7,675 nucleotides of DNA from contig JAFCEM010000036.1 of NCBI GenBank assembly GCA_017609145.1, positions 1 through 7,675 of the forward strand, given 5' to 3'. Of this stretch, positions 1-4,912 are shown piece by piece. A program made the translations under genes and the position numbers. Under the pieces are notes generated by a model, which was not told where the DNA came from, made no database searches, and saw only the letters and a program-made list of their open reading frames with translations. Numbering within the stretch: the first letter of the stretch is position 1; each line of letters opens with the position of its first letter. The DNA is from Candidatus Aenigmatarchaeota archaeon (GTDB taxonomy: Archaea; Aenigmatarchaeota; Aenigmatarchaeia; QMZP01).

Positions 1-23
1 TTCTCCTTTTTGAGTTTGCTCCT

Positions 24-26
24 CTA
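24..26 (-). other. In-frame amber (TAG) codon just after the SMC hinge
   Basis: On the minus strand the codon after KYTQ is TAG. The same frame stays open for the remaining seven codons to the window edge and encodes RSKLKKE, the composition expected of the returning SMC arm. A purine-rich AAAAAGGAG lies at positions 3-11 (minus strand). It could be a Shine-Dalgarno element for a separate downstream half, or simply Lys-Lys-Glu codons. Confidence 0.75.
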
Positions 27-1523
27 CTGTGTGTATTTGGTTACATCCGTGGTAACGCCGGTGTTTTTTTTGTAGAAACCGCCGGTGACAGCGCCCGATG
101 TTTCCATAAGGTCCCCGTCAAGCGTGACCATTCTTGCCCTGCTGCTGGCTGAAATCTTCCGCGCGTCATCAATGTTTTTGACGCAGGCTGTCGAGCCGAA
201 AACAAATTCCATTGCCTGTGTGAATTTGGGCTCGAAGTGCACGAGCTTTGAGAGCCATCCCATAGAGCCCGCTGGAGCAGAGTCAGCTGGCCTGCCGCGT
301 ATCCTGTCGAGAGGAAGGAACCTTGCCCTGCCTATCTTGTTGCTCTTCAGGTATTTCACGCACGCCGTTGCAACCGATGTATTTTCAACCACGACATCAC
401 TGAGATGCCCGCCGCCGGCAACGTCAACAGCGACCCTGTACTTCGGTGGAACCACAACCAGATCAGAGAGCATTCCGCAGACGCCGTCCATGTTTAAAAC
501 GGCCTTGACTGCCGGGCTTGTTCTCCTGTCCATTGATCTGAGCCTGTCAATCATGCTGTCGAGCCTCTCTATCTCCCTCGTATTGGACTCTATCCTTTCC
601 CTGTTCAGCTCTATGCTTGCCCTCAGGTTGGCAAGCTTTTTGCTGACCTCAATCTGGTCTGATGCCCTGAGCACGTTCTTAGTGAGCTCCTCAAGGCTAC
701 CCTCTGCGTCCTCAAGCTTCTTGTCACAGGCCTTTATCTCCTCACCGAGCTTTGACGCTGCAGCCTCCTTTTCCATCAGCTTTTCATCAATAAGCTTCAT
801 GCCTTTCTCATTTTCCCTGTACTGTTTCCATATGAGCGCTGCCTTAATCTTCTCCAGATTCTCCTGCAGCTTCTGGTATTCAAGTGCTGCTTCCCTTTCC
901 TTACCAAGCCTTTCCACGAGCTCCTCTTTCTGCTGGAGCACGAGCTCGGACTCCTTGACCTTTTCAGAAATTTTCTCGAGCTCCCTCATGGCCTTCTTCT
1001 TCTTGTCCTCATATTCCATTATGCCGGAAATCTCATCGATTATTTCCCTTCTCTCTATGGCGTCCATCTCAACTATCTGATTGACGTCGCCCTGCTGGAT
1101 TATGTTGTGGCCATTGGCACTCAGACCGGCCTGGGCAAAGAAGTCAAGAATCTGCTCCTTCGTGGCGACCTTTCCGTTGAGCCTGTAGGTGCTCACGCCA
1201 CGGGTGTTTATTTTCCTGCTTACGGAAATCAGCTTCTCCTCTGACGGCAGGGACCTGTCGGAATTGTCAAAATAAAGTATTACGCTTGCGCTGTCAACAC
1301 CTTTCTTGGTCTTGCTGCCGTGGAATATCAGGTCCTGGGCCTTCTTCGCCCTCATGGCCCTGGACGATCCCCTGCCTATCACGAATGTTATGGCGTCACC
1401 TATGTTCGATTTTCCCGAGCCGTTTGGCCCAGTGACAAGGGAGAAGCCGGTTGGGAATGGCACGGATGTTTTTCGCATGAATGATTTGAAACCCTGAAGA
1501 ACAATTTTCTCAAGCCTGACCAT
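24..1523 (-). CDS. smc: Chromosome segregation SMC ATPase, N-terminal head, short arm and hinge; stops at TAG
   Basis: SMC proteins are DNA-binding ATPases that form the core of condensin-like complexes and organise chromosomes. Seen: Walker A GPNGSGKS at residues 32-39, the Q-loop region around NIIQQGDVNQIV (140-151), then the conserved ERREIIDEISGI. A heptad-rich coiled coil rich in Lys, Glu and Leu spans about 170-335, and a hinge domain about 337-482 ends in SGAVTGGF. The C-terminal coil and the Walker B/signature half of the ATPase are absent: the frame meets TAG at residue 500. Family members are usually near 1,170 residues, with a hinge starting around residue 500; here it starts near 337, so the N-terminal arm is about half length. 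Past the TAG the same frame reads RSKLKKE to the window edge, which looks like coiled coil. The start codon at 1523 has a TATA-like box about 29 nt upstream and no ribosome binding site. Identity is certain; whether the protein is functional is open. Confidence 0.95.
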   Translation of the reverse strand: MVRLEKIVLQGFKSFMRKTSVPFPTGFSLVTGPNGSGKSNIGDAITFVIGRGSSRAMRAKKAQDLIFHGSKTKKGVDSASVILYFDNSDRSLPSEEKLISVSRKINTRGVSTYRLNGKVATKEQILDFFAQAGLSANGHNIIQQGDVNQIVEMDAIERREIIDEISGIMEYEDKKKKAMRELEKISEKVKESELVLQQKEELVERLGKEREAALEYQKLQENLEKIKAALIWKQYRENEKGMKLIDEKLMEKEAAASKLGEEIKACDKKLEDAEGSLEELTKNVLRASDQIEVSKKLANLRASIELNRERIESNTREIERLDSMIDRLRSMDRRTSPAVKAVLNMDGVCGMLSDLVVVPPKYRVAVDVAGGGHLSDVVVENTSVATACVKYLKSNKIGRARFLPLDRIRGRPADSAPAGSMGWLSKLVHFEPKFTQAMEFVFGSTACVKNIDDARKISASSRARMVTLDGDLMETSGAVTGGFYKKNTGVTTDVTKYTQ

Positions 1524-1546
1524 ACATTATTCTATGGAGCCGCATG

Positions 1547-1556
1547 TTTTTATTAA
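1547..1556 (-). promoter_or_regulatory. Probable TATA box of smc
   Basis: The minus strand reads TTAATAAAAA, centred about 29 nt before the smc ATG. That is the spacing expected for an archaeal TATA box driving a leaderless or nearly leaderless mRNA. No Shine-Dalgarno motif precedes the ATG. The 110-bp gap up to 1634 is a shared divergent promoter region. Confidence 0.5.
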
Positions 1557-1595
1557 TTGTGGAAAGCAAAACCGGCAACGATGGCATCGAGCTCA

Positions 1596-1605
1596 TTATT
1601 TTAAG
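1596..1605 (+). promoter_or_regulatory. Possible TATA box of the SpoIIM-family gene
   Basis: TTATTTTAAG is centred about 33 nt before the ATG at 1634. A second AT-rich run (1615-1626) lies closer to the start. An AAAGGAG purine run ends only 3 nt before the ATG, so it is a poorly spaced ribosome site, but it supports 1634 as the start. Confidence 0.35.
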
Positions 1606-1633
1606 AGTATCCGCATATAATATAAAGGAGAAT

Positions 1634-2434
1634 ATGCTTGAGTCGCTTCTTAGCTTCAGGGAGGTAAACAAAAAACCCTACCTCATGTTTTTCTGGGCCC
1701 TTGTTATATGCTCTGCTTCCATTCTCGTAAGCATGCAGATTTCCTCGAACATAGTCGTCGGTAACACCACGGTCAATCTGACAGGCCTGTTCTCCGTGCT
1801 TTTTGTGGTGATGGCTTCTGTGTACTTCATAATAATGGTGGTCAAGAAAGAGGAAAAGATGGAGGAGTGGGAGATAGTCAGGCACCACCAGCAGTCTTTC
1901 TGGCCAAGGCACCAGAAGGATATCATACTGATCATGTTCTTTTTTGCCGGGCTGACAATGGCATTTGCAGTATGGTCGTTCTTCCTTCCCCCGGAGATGT
2001 TCCAGGTCCAGATTTCCACAATCAACCAGATACACGGCATAAGCGGCGCTGCCGTTTCCGGCAACAGCGCATTTGCAATGATACTTGTCAACAACATCCA
2101 GGTGATGATGTTCTCGTTTTTCTTCGCATTCATATTCGGGGCCGGGGCAGTGTTCATACTAGCGTGGAACGCGTCTATTCTCGGTATATATATAGGGCAG
2201 ATTTCGCAGGCCGCCTGGCACATACCAGTCGTCAGCCTTGCCTTCATTCCGCATGGAATACCCGAGATAGCAGGCTACGTCTGTGCCGGGCTTGCGGGCA
2301 GCCTTATCTCGGCGGCAATAGTAAGGCGTCACAAGAAAGGCGTCTTCAAGATTGTCACGATGGACAGCTTCAAGGTTCTTCTTCTCGGCGTCCTGCTGAT
2401 ACTCATAGGCGCTGCAATAGAAGCATACCTTTAA
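1634..2434 (+). CDS. SpoIIM/DUF95-family integral membrane protein
   Basis: A 266-residue polytopic membrane protein of the stage II sporulation protein M (DUF95) family, which is common in archaea that do not sporulate; its archaeal role is not established. Seen: about six hydrophobic segments, beginning with one after NKKPYL, and the family signature IPHGIPEIAGYVCAGLAGS before the last segments. A conserved-looking NN and a GAGAVFILAWNASILG glycine/alanine stretch lie in the middle. The frame is open from an ATG at 1544, but the extra 30 residues look unlike the family and would overlap the divergent promoters. The ATG at 1634 is preceded by AAAGGAG and begins with a short charged helix before the first membrane segment, so I prefer it. 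It ends in TAA. The gene is transcribed away from smc; nothing in the sequence ties the two functions together. Confidence 0.88.
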   Translation: MLESLLSFREVNKKPYLMFFWALVICSASILVSMQISSNIVVGNTTVNLTGLFSVLFVVMASVYFIIMVVKKEEKMEEWEIVRHHQQSFWPRHQKDIILIMFFFAGLTMAFAVWSFFLPPEMFQVQISTINQIHGISGAAVSGNSAFAMILVNNIQVMMFSFFFAFIFGAGAVFILAWNASILGIYIGQISQAAWHIPVVSLAFIPHGIPEIAGYVCAGLAGSLISAAIVRRHKKGVFKIVTMDSFKVLLLGVLLILIGAAIEAYL

Positions 2435-2443
2435 TATCTCCGC

Positions 2444-2740
2444 TTATTTCTTCCCGTGCCCAGCACTGAACCTCCAGTACGTGACCCCCACAAAGCCAAC
2501 AACCACCATAACAGCGGCAACAATGAAAACCCATCCATAGCCCCCGCCAGTTCCTCCGCCCGGGCCCGTGCTGCAGGACTTTGTTTCGTTGGAGCAGCCA
2601 TACTGGCAGAGTTCAACAGAGCTCTAGGTACCGTTCACGCTGAAACTCCCCGCCCTGGCGGGGCTCTGAAGGAGGAAGAGTACAACCACGGATAAGAAGA
2701 AAGTGCACATCCAGACGAAATATCTGGAGTTGGGTTTCAT
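2444..2740 (-). CDS. Small exported, C-terminally membrane-anchored Cys-containing protein, interrupted by in-frame TAG
   Basis: If codon 39 is read, this is a 98-residue protein. Residues 1-30 form a signal peptide: MKPNSRYF, then a hydrophobic core, then QSPARA with a plausible cleavage after ARA. Codon 39 is TAG (2624-2626). Residues 40-56 read SSVELCQYGCSNETKSC, with Cys 45, 49 and 56; C-x3-C stretches like CQYGC are common in archaeal surface proteins. A Gly/Thr/Pro linker (57-69) leads to a hydrophobic anchor (about 70-88) and a short basic tail ending GKK and TAA. The two halves make one sensible architecture in one frame: export signal, ectodomain, anchor. The start is supported by a TATA-like TTTAAA about 25 nt upstream, with no ribosome site. 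It overlaps nothing and lies tail to tail with the SpoIIM-family gene, 9 bp away. Either the TAG is decoded, or this is a recent pseudogene. Function is not recognised. Confidence 0.7.
2624..2626 (-). other. In-frame amber (TAG) codon in the small exported protein gene
   Basis: The context is VNGT-TAG-SSVELC. Upstream is a signal peptide with its own promoter; downstream, in the same frame, are the Cys motif, linker and membrane anchor, with no extra stop until TAA at 2444-2446. No ATG immediately after the TAG would restart translation. Confidence 0.8.
2648..2663. repeat. GC-rich inverted repeat inside the small exported gene
   Basis: CCCCGCC and GGCGGGG are perfect complements separated by CT, giving at least a six-pair hairpin. 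It lies 22-39 nt before the TAG in the sense of the gene, in the codons around the signal peptide cleavage site. It may be a chance product of the SPARAGS codons. Confidence 0.5.
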
Positions 2741-2759
2741 ACCAGATACTTAATTTTCG

Positions 2760-2781
2760 GGTTTAAATATGGTTTAAATAT
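2760..2781. promoter_or_regulatory. Tandem 11-bp TATA-like repeat between divergent genes
   Basis: GGTTTAAATAT occurs twice back to back (2760-2770 and 2771-2781) with no mismatch. The right copy is centred about 30 nt upstream of the tRNA-Met 5' end on the plus strand. The left copy, read on the minus strand, is about 25 nt upstream of the ATG of the small exported protein. Each copy therefore sits where a TATA box should be for one of the two divergent transcripts. Confidence 0.6.
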
Positions 2782-2806
2782 ATTACAATAAAATCAATAA
2801 TAACCT

Positions 2807-2936
2807 GCCCCAGTGGCTCAGTGGTTAGAGCGCCGTGCTCATAATCCTGATTGTGAGATTTGATGGTAGCATATTGTATATATGCTGCCCGTGATAAGAA
2901 ACGCGGAGGTCGAGGGTTCAAATCCCTCCTGGGGCA
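2807..2936 (+). tRNA. Elongator tRNA-Met (CAT) with a 57-nt intron
   Basis: The exons are 2807-2843 and 2901-2936, giving a 73-nt mature tRNA. Acceptor stem GCCCCAG pairs fully with CTGGGGC (2929-2935), and A2936 is the discriminator; CCA is not encoded. The D arm is GCTC/GAGC with GG in the loop. The anticodon stem CCGTG (2833-2837) pairs with CGCGG (2902-2906) with one U-G pair, and the loop is CTCATA plus A2901. The T arm is GAGGG/CCCTC with loop TTCAAAT. Anticodon CAT at 2840-2842 and an overall match to archaeal elongator Met tRNAs argue against tRNA-Ile2 and initiator. The intron is at the canonical 37/38 site. Runs of A at both junctions leave the exact cut ambiguous by one or two bases. 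No T-rich terminator follows. Confidence 0.93.
2844..2900 (+). other. tRNA-Met intron with imperfect bulge-helix-bulge and internal hairpin
   Basis: With the splice sites placed after A2843 and A2900, the central helix would pair 2838-2841 (CTCA) with 2895-2898 (TAAG): C-G, U-A, a C/A mismatch, then A-U. It is flanked by 3-nt bulges TAA (2842-2844) and AAA (2899-2901). This is a relaxed motif rather than a perfect one. Inside the intron, 2865-2874 pairs with 2880-2889 as a 10-bp stem with one G-U pair and a 5-nt loop. Confidence 0.7.
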
Positions 2937-2937
2937 T

Positions 2938-3155
2938 ATGAGATTCAAATACATCATCTTCGACCTGGATGGGATGCAATAATAAGGGAATATTTTAACC
3001 TGGAGCCAAAACTGTTCTGGGAAAGATATGCGCATTATGATACCACACGCCTGAGAAAGAGGTTCACCAGACCATACAGCGATGTTGATTTTCTGGACGA
3101 ACTGAAAGGGTTGGATTGTAGGATGGGTATAGTAACTGAAGTCCTGATGAAGCGG
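2938..3155 (+). pseudogene. Decayed HAD-superfamily hydrolase relic
   Basis: HAD hydrolases are Asp-nucleophile phosphatases and related enzymes. The ATG lies one base after the tRNA discriminator, and the first codons give MRFKYIIFDLDG, the HAD motif I with both Asp residues (9 and 11). Two codons later come consecutive TAA TAA stops (2980-2985). The sequence then continues as HAD-like protein in another frame from about 2976: DAIIREYFNLEP, a charged helical cap region, and DCRMGIVTEV, matching motif II (GIVT). The usual spacer between motif I and the cap appears deleted along with the frame change. After about 3155 the similarity ends, and motifs III and IV are missing. The neighbouring minus-strand gene ends at 3185. 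The relic has at least one frameshift or deletion and a 3' truncation. Confidence 0.75.
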
Positions 3156-3184
3156 TACAGTATTTTAATCCTGTTCCGTTCTTC

Positions 3185-3533
3185 TCAAAGAACATTATAT
3201 TCTTCAGTTGGGAATGGTTTTCTCGCACACTCTACACCAAATTTTTTCTTAACTTCGTTAAGAATTTTATTATCCTTCTCAGTACCCAGAACCAGAGCTC
3301 TTTCGGTTTCTGTCTTCTCAATTTTTTCGAGTATCCTAGGTACGTCTGTTTTATTCAATTTTGTGGTGCAAATAACATAGGCTGAATATGGACCGTGTTC
3401 TTCATATTCTTTCAGAAAATCCTTATCAGTTTGGTACTGAAGAACATCATAGCCCCGGAGAGAAATGTTTTATCATGTTTCTAGGTGCCCGTGTGTGGTC
3501 TACATCGCCATCTATAAGAGCTATGTCAGACAT
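3185..3533 (-). pseudogene. Receiver-like (CheY-fold) small protein with a single-base frameshift
   Basis: Read on the minus strand from ATG at 3533, the first part is MSDIALIDGDVDHTRAPRNM and continues to about KHFSPG. A +1 base in GGGGCTAT (about 3448-3455) then shifts the frame. After the shift the frame gives YDVLQYQTDKDF, YSAYVICTTKL, RALVLGTEKD and ECARKPFPTEEY, ending at TGA. Removing one base gives 115 residues with alternating strands and helices like a response-regulator receiver: acidic residues after strand 1, a Thr/Ser-type strand 4, and KPF..EE before the last helix. The phosphoacceptor Asp at the end of strand 3 is not present (ICTTK), so this would be a pseudo-receiver. No output domain or histidine kinase is seen. 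The receiver assignment is inference from pattern. It could be a sequencing error rather than a broken gene. Confidence 0.55.
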
Positions 3534-3585
3534 AAAGTTATTTATATTGGATTTAATACTTTAATAACTTAACACTCTACGAGAA
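3534..3585. promoter_or_regulatory. AT-rich divergent promoter region (receiver-like gene / endonuclease)
   Basis: The 52 bp are almost all A and T. Plus-strand TATA candidates for the endonuclease are TTTATATT (3541-3548) and TTTAATA (3552-3558), about 31-41 nt before its ATG. On the minus strand AAGTATTAAA (3552-3561) lies about 24 nt before the receiver-like gene start. No Shine-Dalgarno motif precedes either start. Confidence 0.4.
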
Positions 3586-4794
3586 ATGGTTACCATGCTC
3601 GAGCTCAAATGGGAGCCGAAGAAGGGTGTCTGGGCTGAACAAGAGGAAACCTTTCAGAAACTCAGAAACAATTTCTTCGGCGAATGGAGAGAGAAGAAAC
3701 TTTTCCTTAACATAGAGGAAGCTCTCTACCTTATCAATTTTCAGAACGCCGTCTGCATGGACAAAAATGGCAAAGCTGTCGGTTTTAATGAACTTGCCTC
3801 ACGGTTTGCCGCAAAGGGCCCCAGGTTCTTCATACAGTACAACGCCTTCAGGGACTGGAGGGACAGGGGGCTGATACTGAAAAGATTTGACAGGGAACTG
3901 AAGGGCGAAAAGAAAGCAAAGTCAAAGAAGAAGTATCCCGCAAAGGAGTTGAAAACCCAAAAGATAAAGGCCGATGCGTACTGGTATCCTAAATCATTGT
4001 TCTCAGTGATAGACAATGAAGCTGTCGGCAGGAACCTTTTCAATGAGCACTGGCTCGGACAGCTCGGCATATACAAGCAGGAGCGGGGAACGCTGCTTAA
4101 GCTCAATTTTCTCGAGACAGTTTTCCTTGCAAAGCACTTCGGGCTCAGGGTCATTGACAGTGAGACTGGCAGGGCCATAACAGACAGGAAAATCCTCAGC
4201 CAGGTAACGAAGGAAAGAGAATACACGAAACAGCTTTATGAGGTCTACGAGGAATGGCGGCTCAAGGGCTACGTTGTCAAGACCGGTTTCAAGTTCGGCT
4301 CGCACTTCAGGATATATTTCCCGGGAGCTTCGCCTGTGAAGAGCGACAAATGGATTCACTCAAGGCACGTCCTCCACGTCTTCCCGAAGCAACAGAAGCT
4401 GCTCATATCGGAATGGGCCAGGGTCGTGAGGGTCGCGCACAGCGTGAAAAAGACCTTTCTGCTTTCGATACCAAAGCTCAAAAAATCAGAGTATGTGGAC
4501 TACCCCGCGGACTTCCTTGCCTACCGAAGGAAAAAGGCAAAGGAAGGATGGGTCAGGGAAACACCAAAAGACAAGCCCAGATACCTGCTCGTTGCTGTTT
4601 CAGAGGACGAGCACATAGGCGGGGTCGAGCTCGCCTCGCTGCTCAAGAAGGCAGAATCAATGGGCCTTGAGCTCCTGCTCTCGATTTCTGACAGGGAAAC
4701 CTCGATAACCTATTACGTGCTCAAGAAGATCGTGCTGAAAGACTCAGGCAAGTCAAAGAACGAGTATTACGAAATCGAATGGATGAAGCCCTAA
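3586..4794 (+). CDS. endA: tRNA-intron splicing endonuclease, probably three-unit (epsilon-2) type
   Basis: This enzyme cuts introns from pre-tRNA at bulge-helix-bulge motifs. The catalytic unit is clear: YEEWRLKGYVVKTGFKFGSHFRIY (split here as residues 221-235 and 236-244) with probable catalytic Tyr244, His258 in HSRHVLHV, and Lys288/289 in AHSVKKTF. At 402 residues it is much longer than the one-unit (about 180) or two-unit (about 300) archaeal forms. An N-terminal unit (about 1-105) contains FRDWRDRGLILKR (88-100), which mirrors the start of the catalytic unit but lacks its triad. A Lys-rich linker (105-130) follows, then the catalytic unit (about 135-296), then a C-terminal unit (about 300-385) that lacks catalytic residues. 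This order and length match the epsilon-2 enzymes described from ARMAN archaea, which accept relaxed motifs. ATG 3586 is chosen; Met4 (3595) is an alternative. It ends in TAA. Confidence 0.88.
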   Translation: MVTMLELKWEPKKGVWAEQEETFQKLRNNFFGEWREKKLFLNIEEALYLINFQNAVCMDKNGKAVGFNELASRFAAKGPRFFIQYNAFRDWRDRGLILKRFDRELKGEKKAKSKKKYPAKELKTQKIKADAYWYPKSLFSVIDNEAVGRNLFNEHWLGQLGIYKQERGTLLKLNFLETVFLAKHFGLRVIDSETGRAITDRKILSQVTKEREYTKQLYEVYEEWRLKGYVVKTGFKFGSHFRIYFPGASPVKSDKWIHSRHVLHVFPKQQKLLISEWARVVRVAHSVKKTFLLSIPKLKKSEYVDYPADFLAYRRKKAKEGWVRETPKDKPRYLLVAVSEDEHIGGVELASLLKKAESMGLELLLSISDRETSITYYVLKKIVLKDSGKSKNEYYEIEWMKP

Positions 4795-4796
4795 TC

Positions 4797-4818
4797 CCTT
4801 TCTTTCCCGAAAGAAAGG
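4797..4818 (+). repeat. Perfect 9-bp stem-loop just after the endonuclease stop
   Basis: CCTTTCTTT (4797-4805), loop CCCG, AAAGAAAGG (4810-4818). It begins two bases after the TAA. It could stabilise or process the 3' end of the mRNA. It has no following T-run, so it is not a typical archaeal terminator. Confidence 0.6.
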
Positions 4819-4823
4819 TCTAA

Positions 4824-4850
4824 GGTTTACCCCAAAGAAAGGGGTTTACC
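4824..4850. repeat. GGTTTACC direct repeat flanking an ACCCC/GGGGT stem
   Basis: GGTTTACC occurs at 4824-4831 and 4843-4850, 19 bp apart. Between them, ACCCC and GGGGT pair around AAAGAAA, which also copies the right arm of the preceding stem-loop. The copied A/G segments suggest local duplication or a protein-binding site pair. Confidence 0.5.
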
Positions 4851-4881
4851 AGAATATAAAGGCTTAAGGCTCATTCCAAAA

Positions 4882-4906
4882 ACTTAATTAGTGAACAAAC
4901 TAATTA
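4882..4906 (+). promoter_or_regulatory. Lipoprotein promoter with an overlapping 8-bp inverted repeat
   Basis: TAATTAGT (4885-4892) and ACTAATTA (4899-4906) form a perfect inverted repeat with a 6-nt spacer. The left arm overlaps a TATA-like ACTTAATTAG centred about 26 nt before ATG 4913, the position expected for a leaderless transcript, so a dimeric repressor bound here would block it. A second box, ATATAAAG (4854-4861), could start a longer transcript carrying the repeat as a leader hairpin. Confidence 0.45.
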
Positions 4907-4912
4907 TAATAT

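Noticed and set aside
62..75. A8 homopolymer in smc as the site of a frameshift that creates the TAG
   Set aside because: One added base keeps a frame open, but the resulting residues (HRRYHGC...) fit SMC worse than the existing frame, which continues as coiled coil after the TAG.
85..1080. 331-codon open frame on the plus strand
   Set aside because: Antisense shadow of the smc gene; Ser/Leu-rich product caused by the coiled-coil codons, with no domain.
1544..1633. Upstream 30-codon extension of the SpoIIM-family gene
   Set aside because: Overlaps the probable promoters and is followed by an ATG with GGAG in front; the extension is not family-like.
2618..2632. GAGCTC-TA-GGTACC, two adjacent cloning-type restriction sites at the amber codon
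   Set aside because: Does not match a common polylinker order and spacing, and the protein sense is consistent on both sides, so a vector junction is unlikely; treated as chance.
2456..2695. Plus-strand 79-codon frame
   Set aside because: Antisense to the small exported protein, whose signal peptide, Cys motif and anchor are far more protein-like.
2907..2936. tRNA 3' end as an attachment site with a downstream copy
   Set aside because: No second copy of the T-arm/acceptor sequence is visible in the window and no integrase gene is present.
2763..3035. Minus-strand frame containing RRDLNPRPPRF
   Set aside because: That string is the well-known false translation of a tRNA T-arm and acceptor region; it overlies the tRNA-Met.
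4810..4850. Short CRISPR-like repeat array
   Set aside because: Repeats are only 8-9 bp, two copies each, with no regular spacers.
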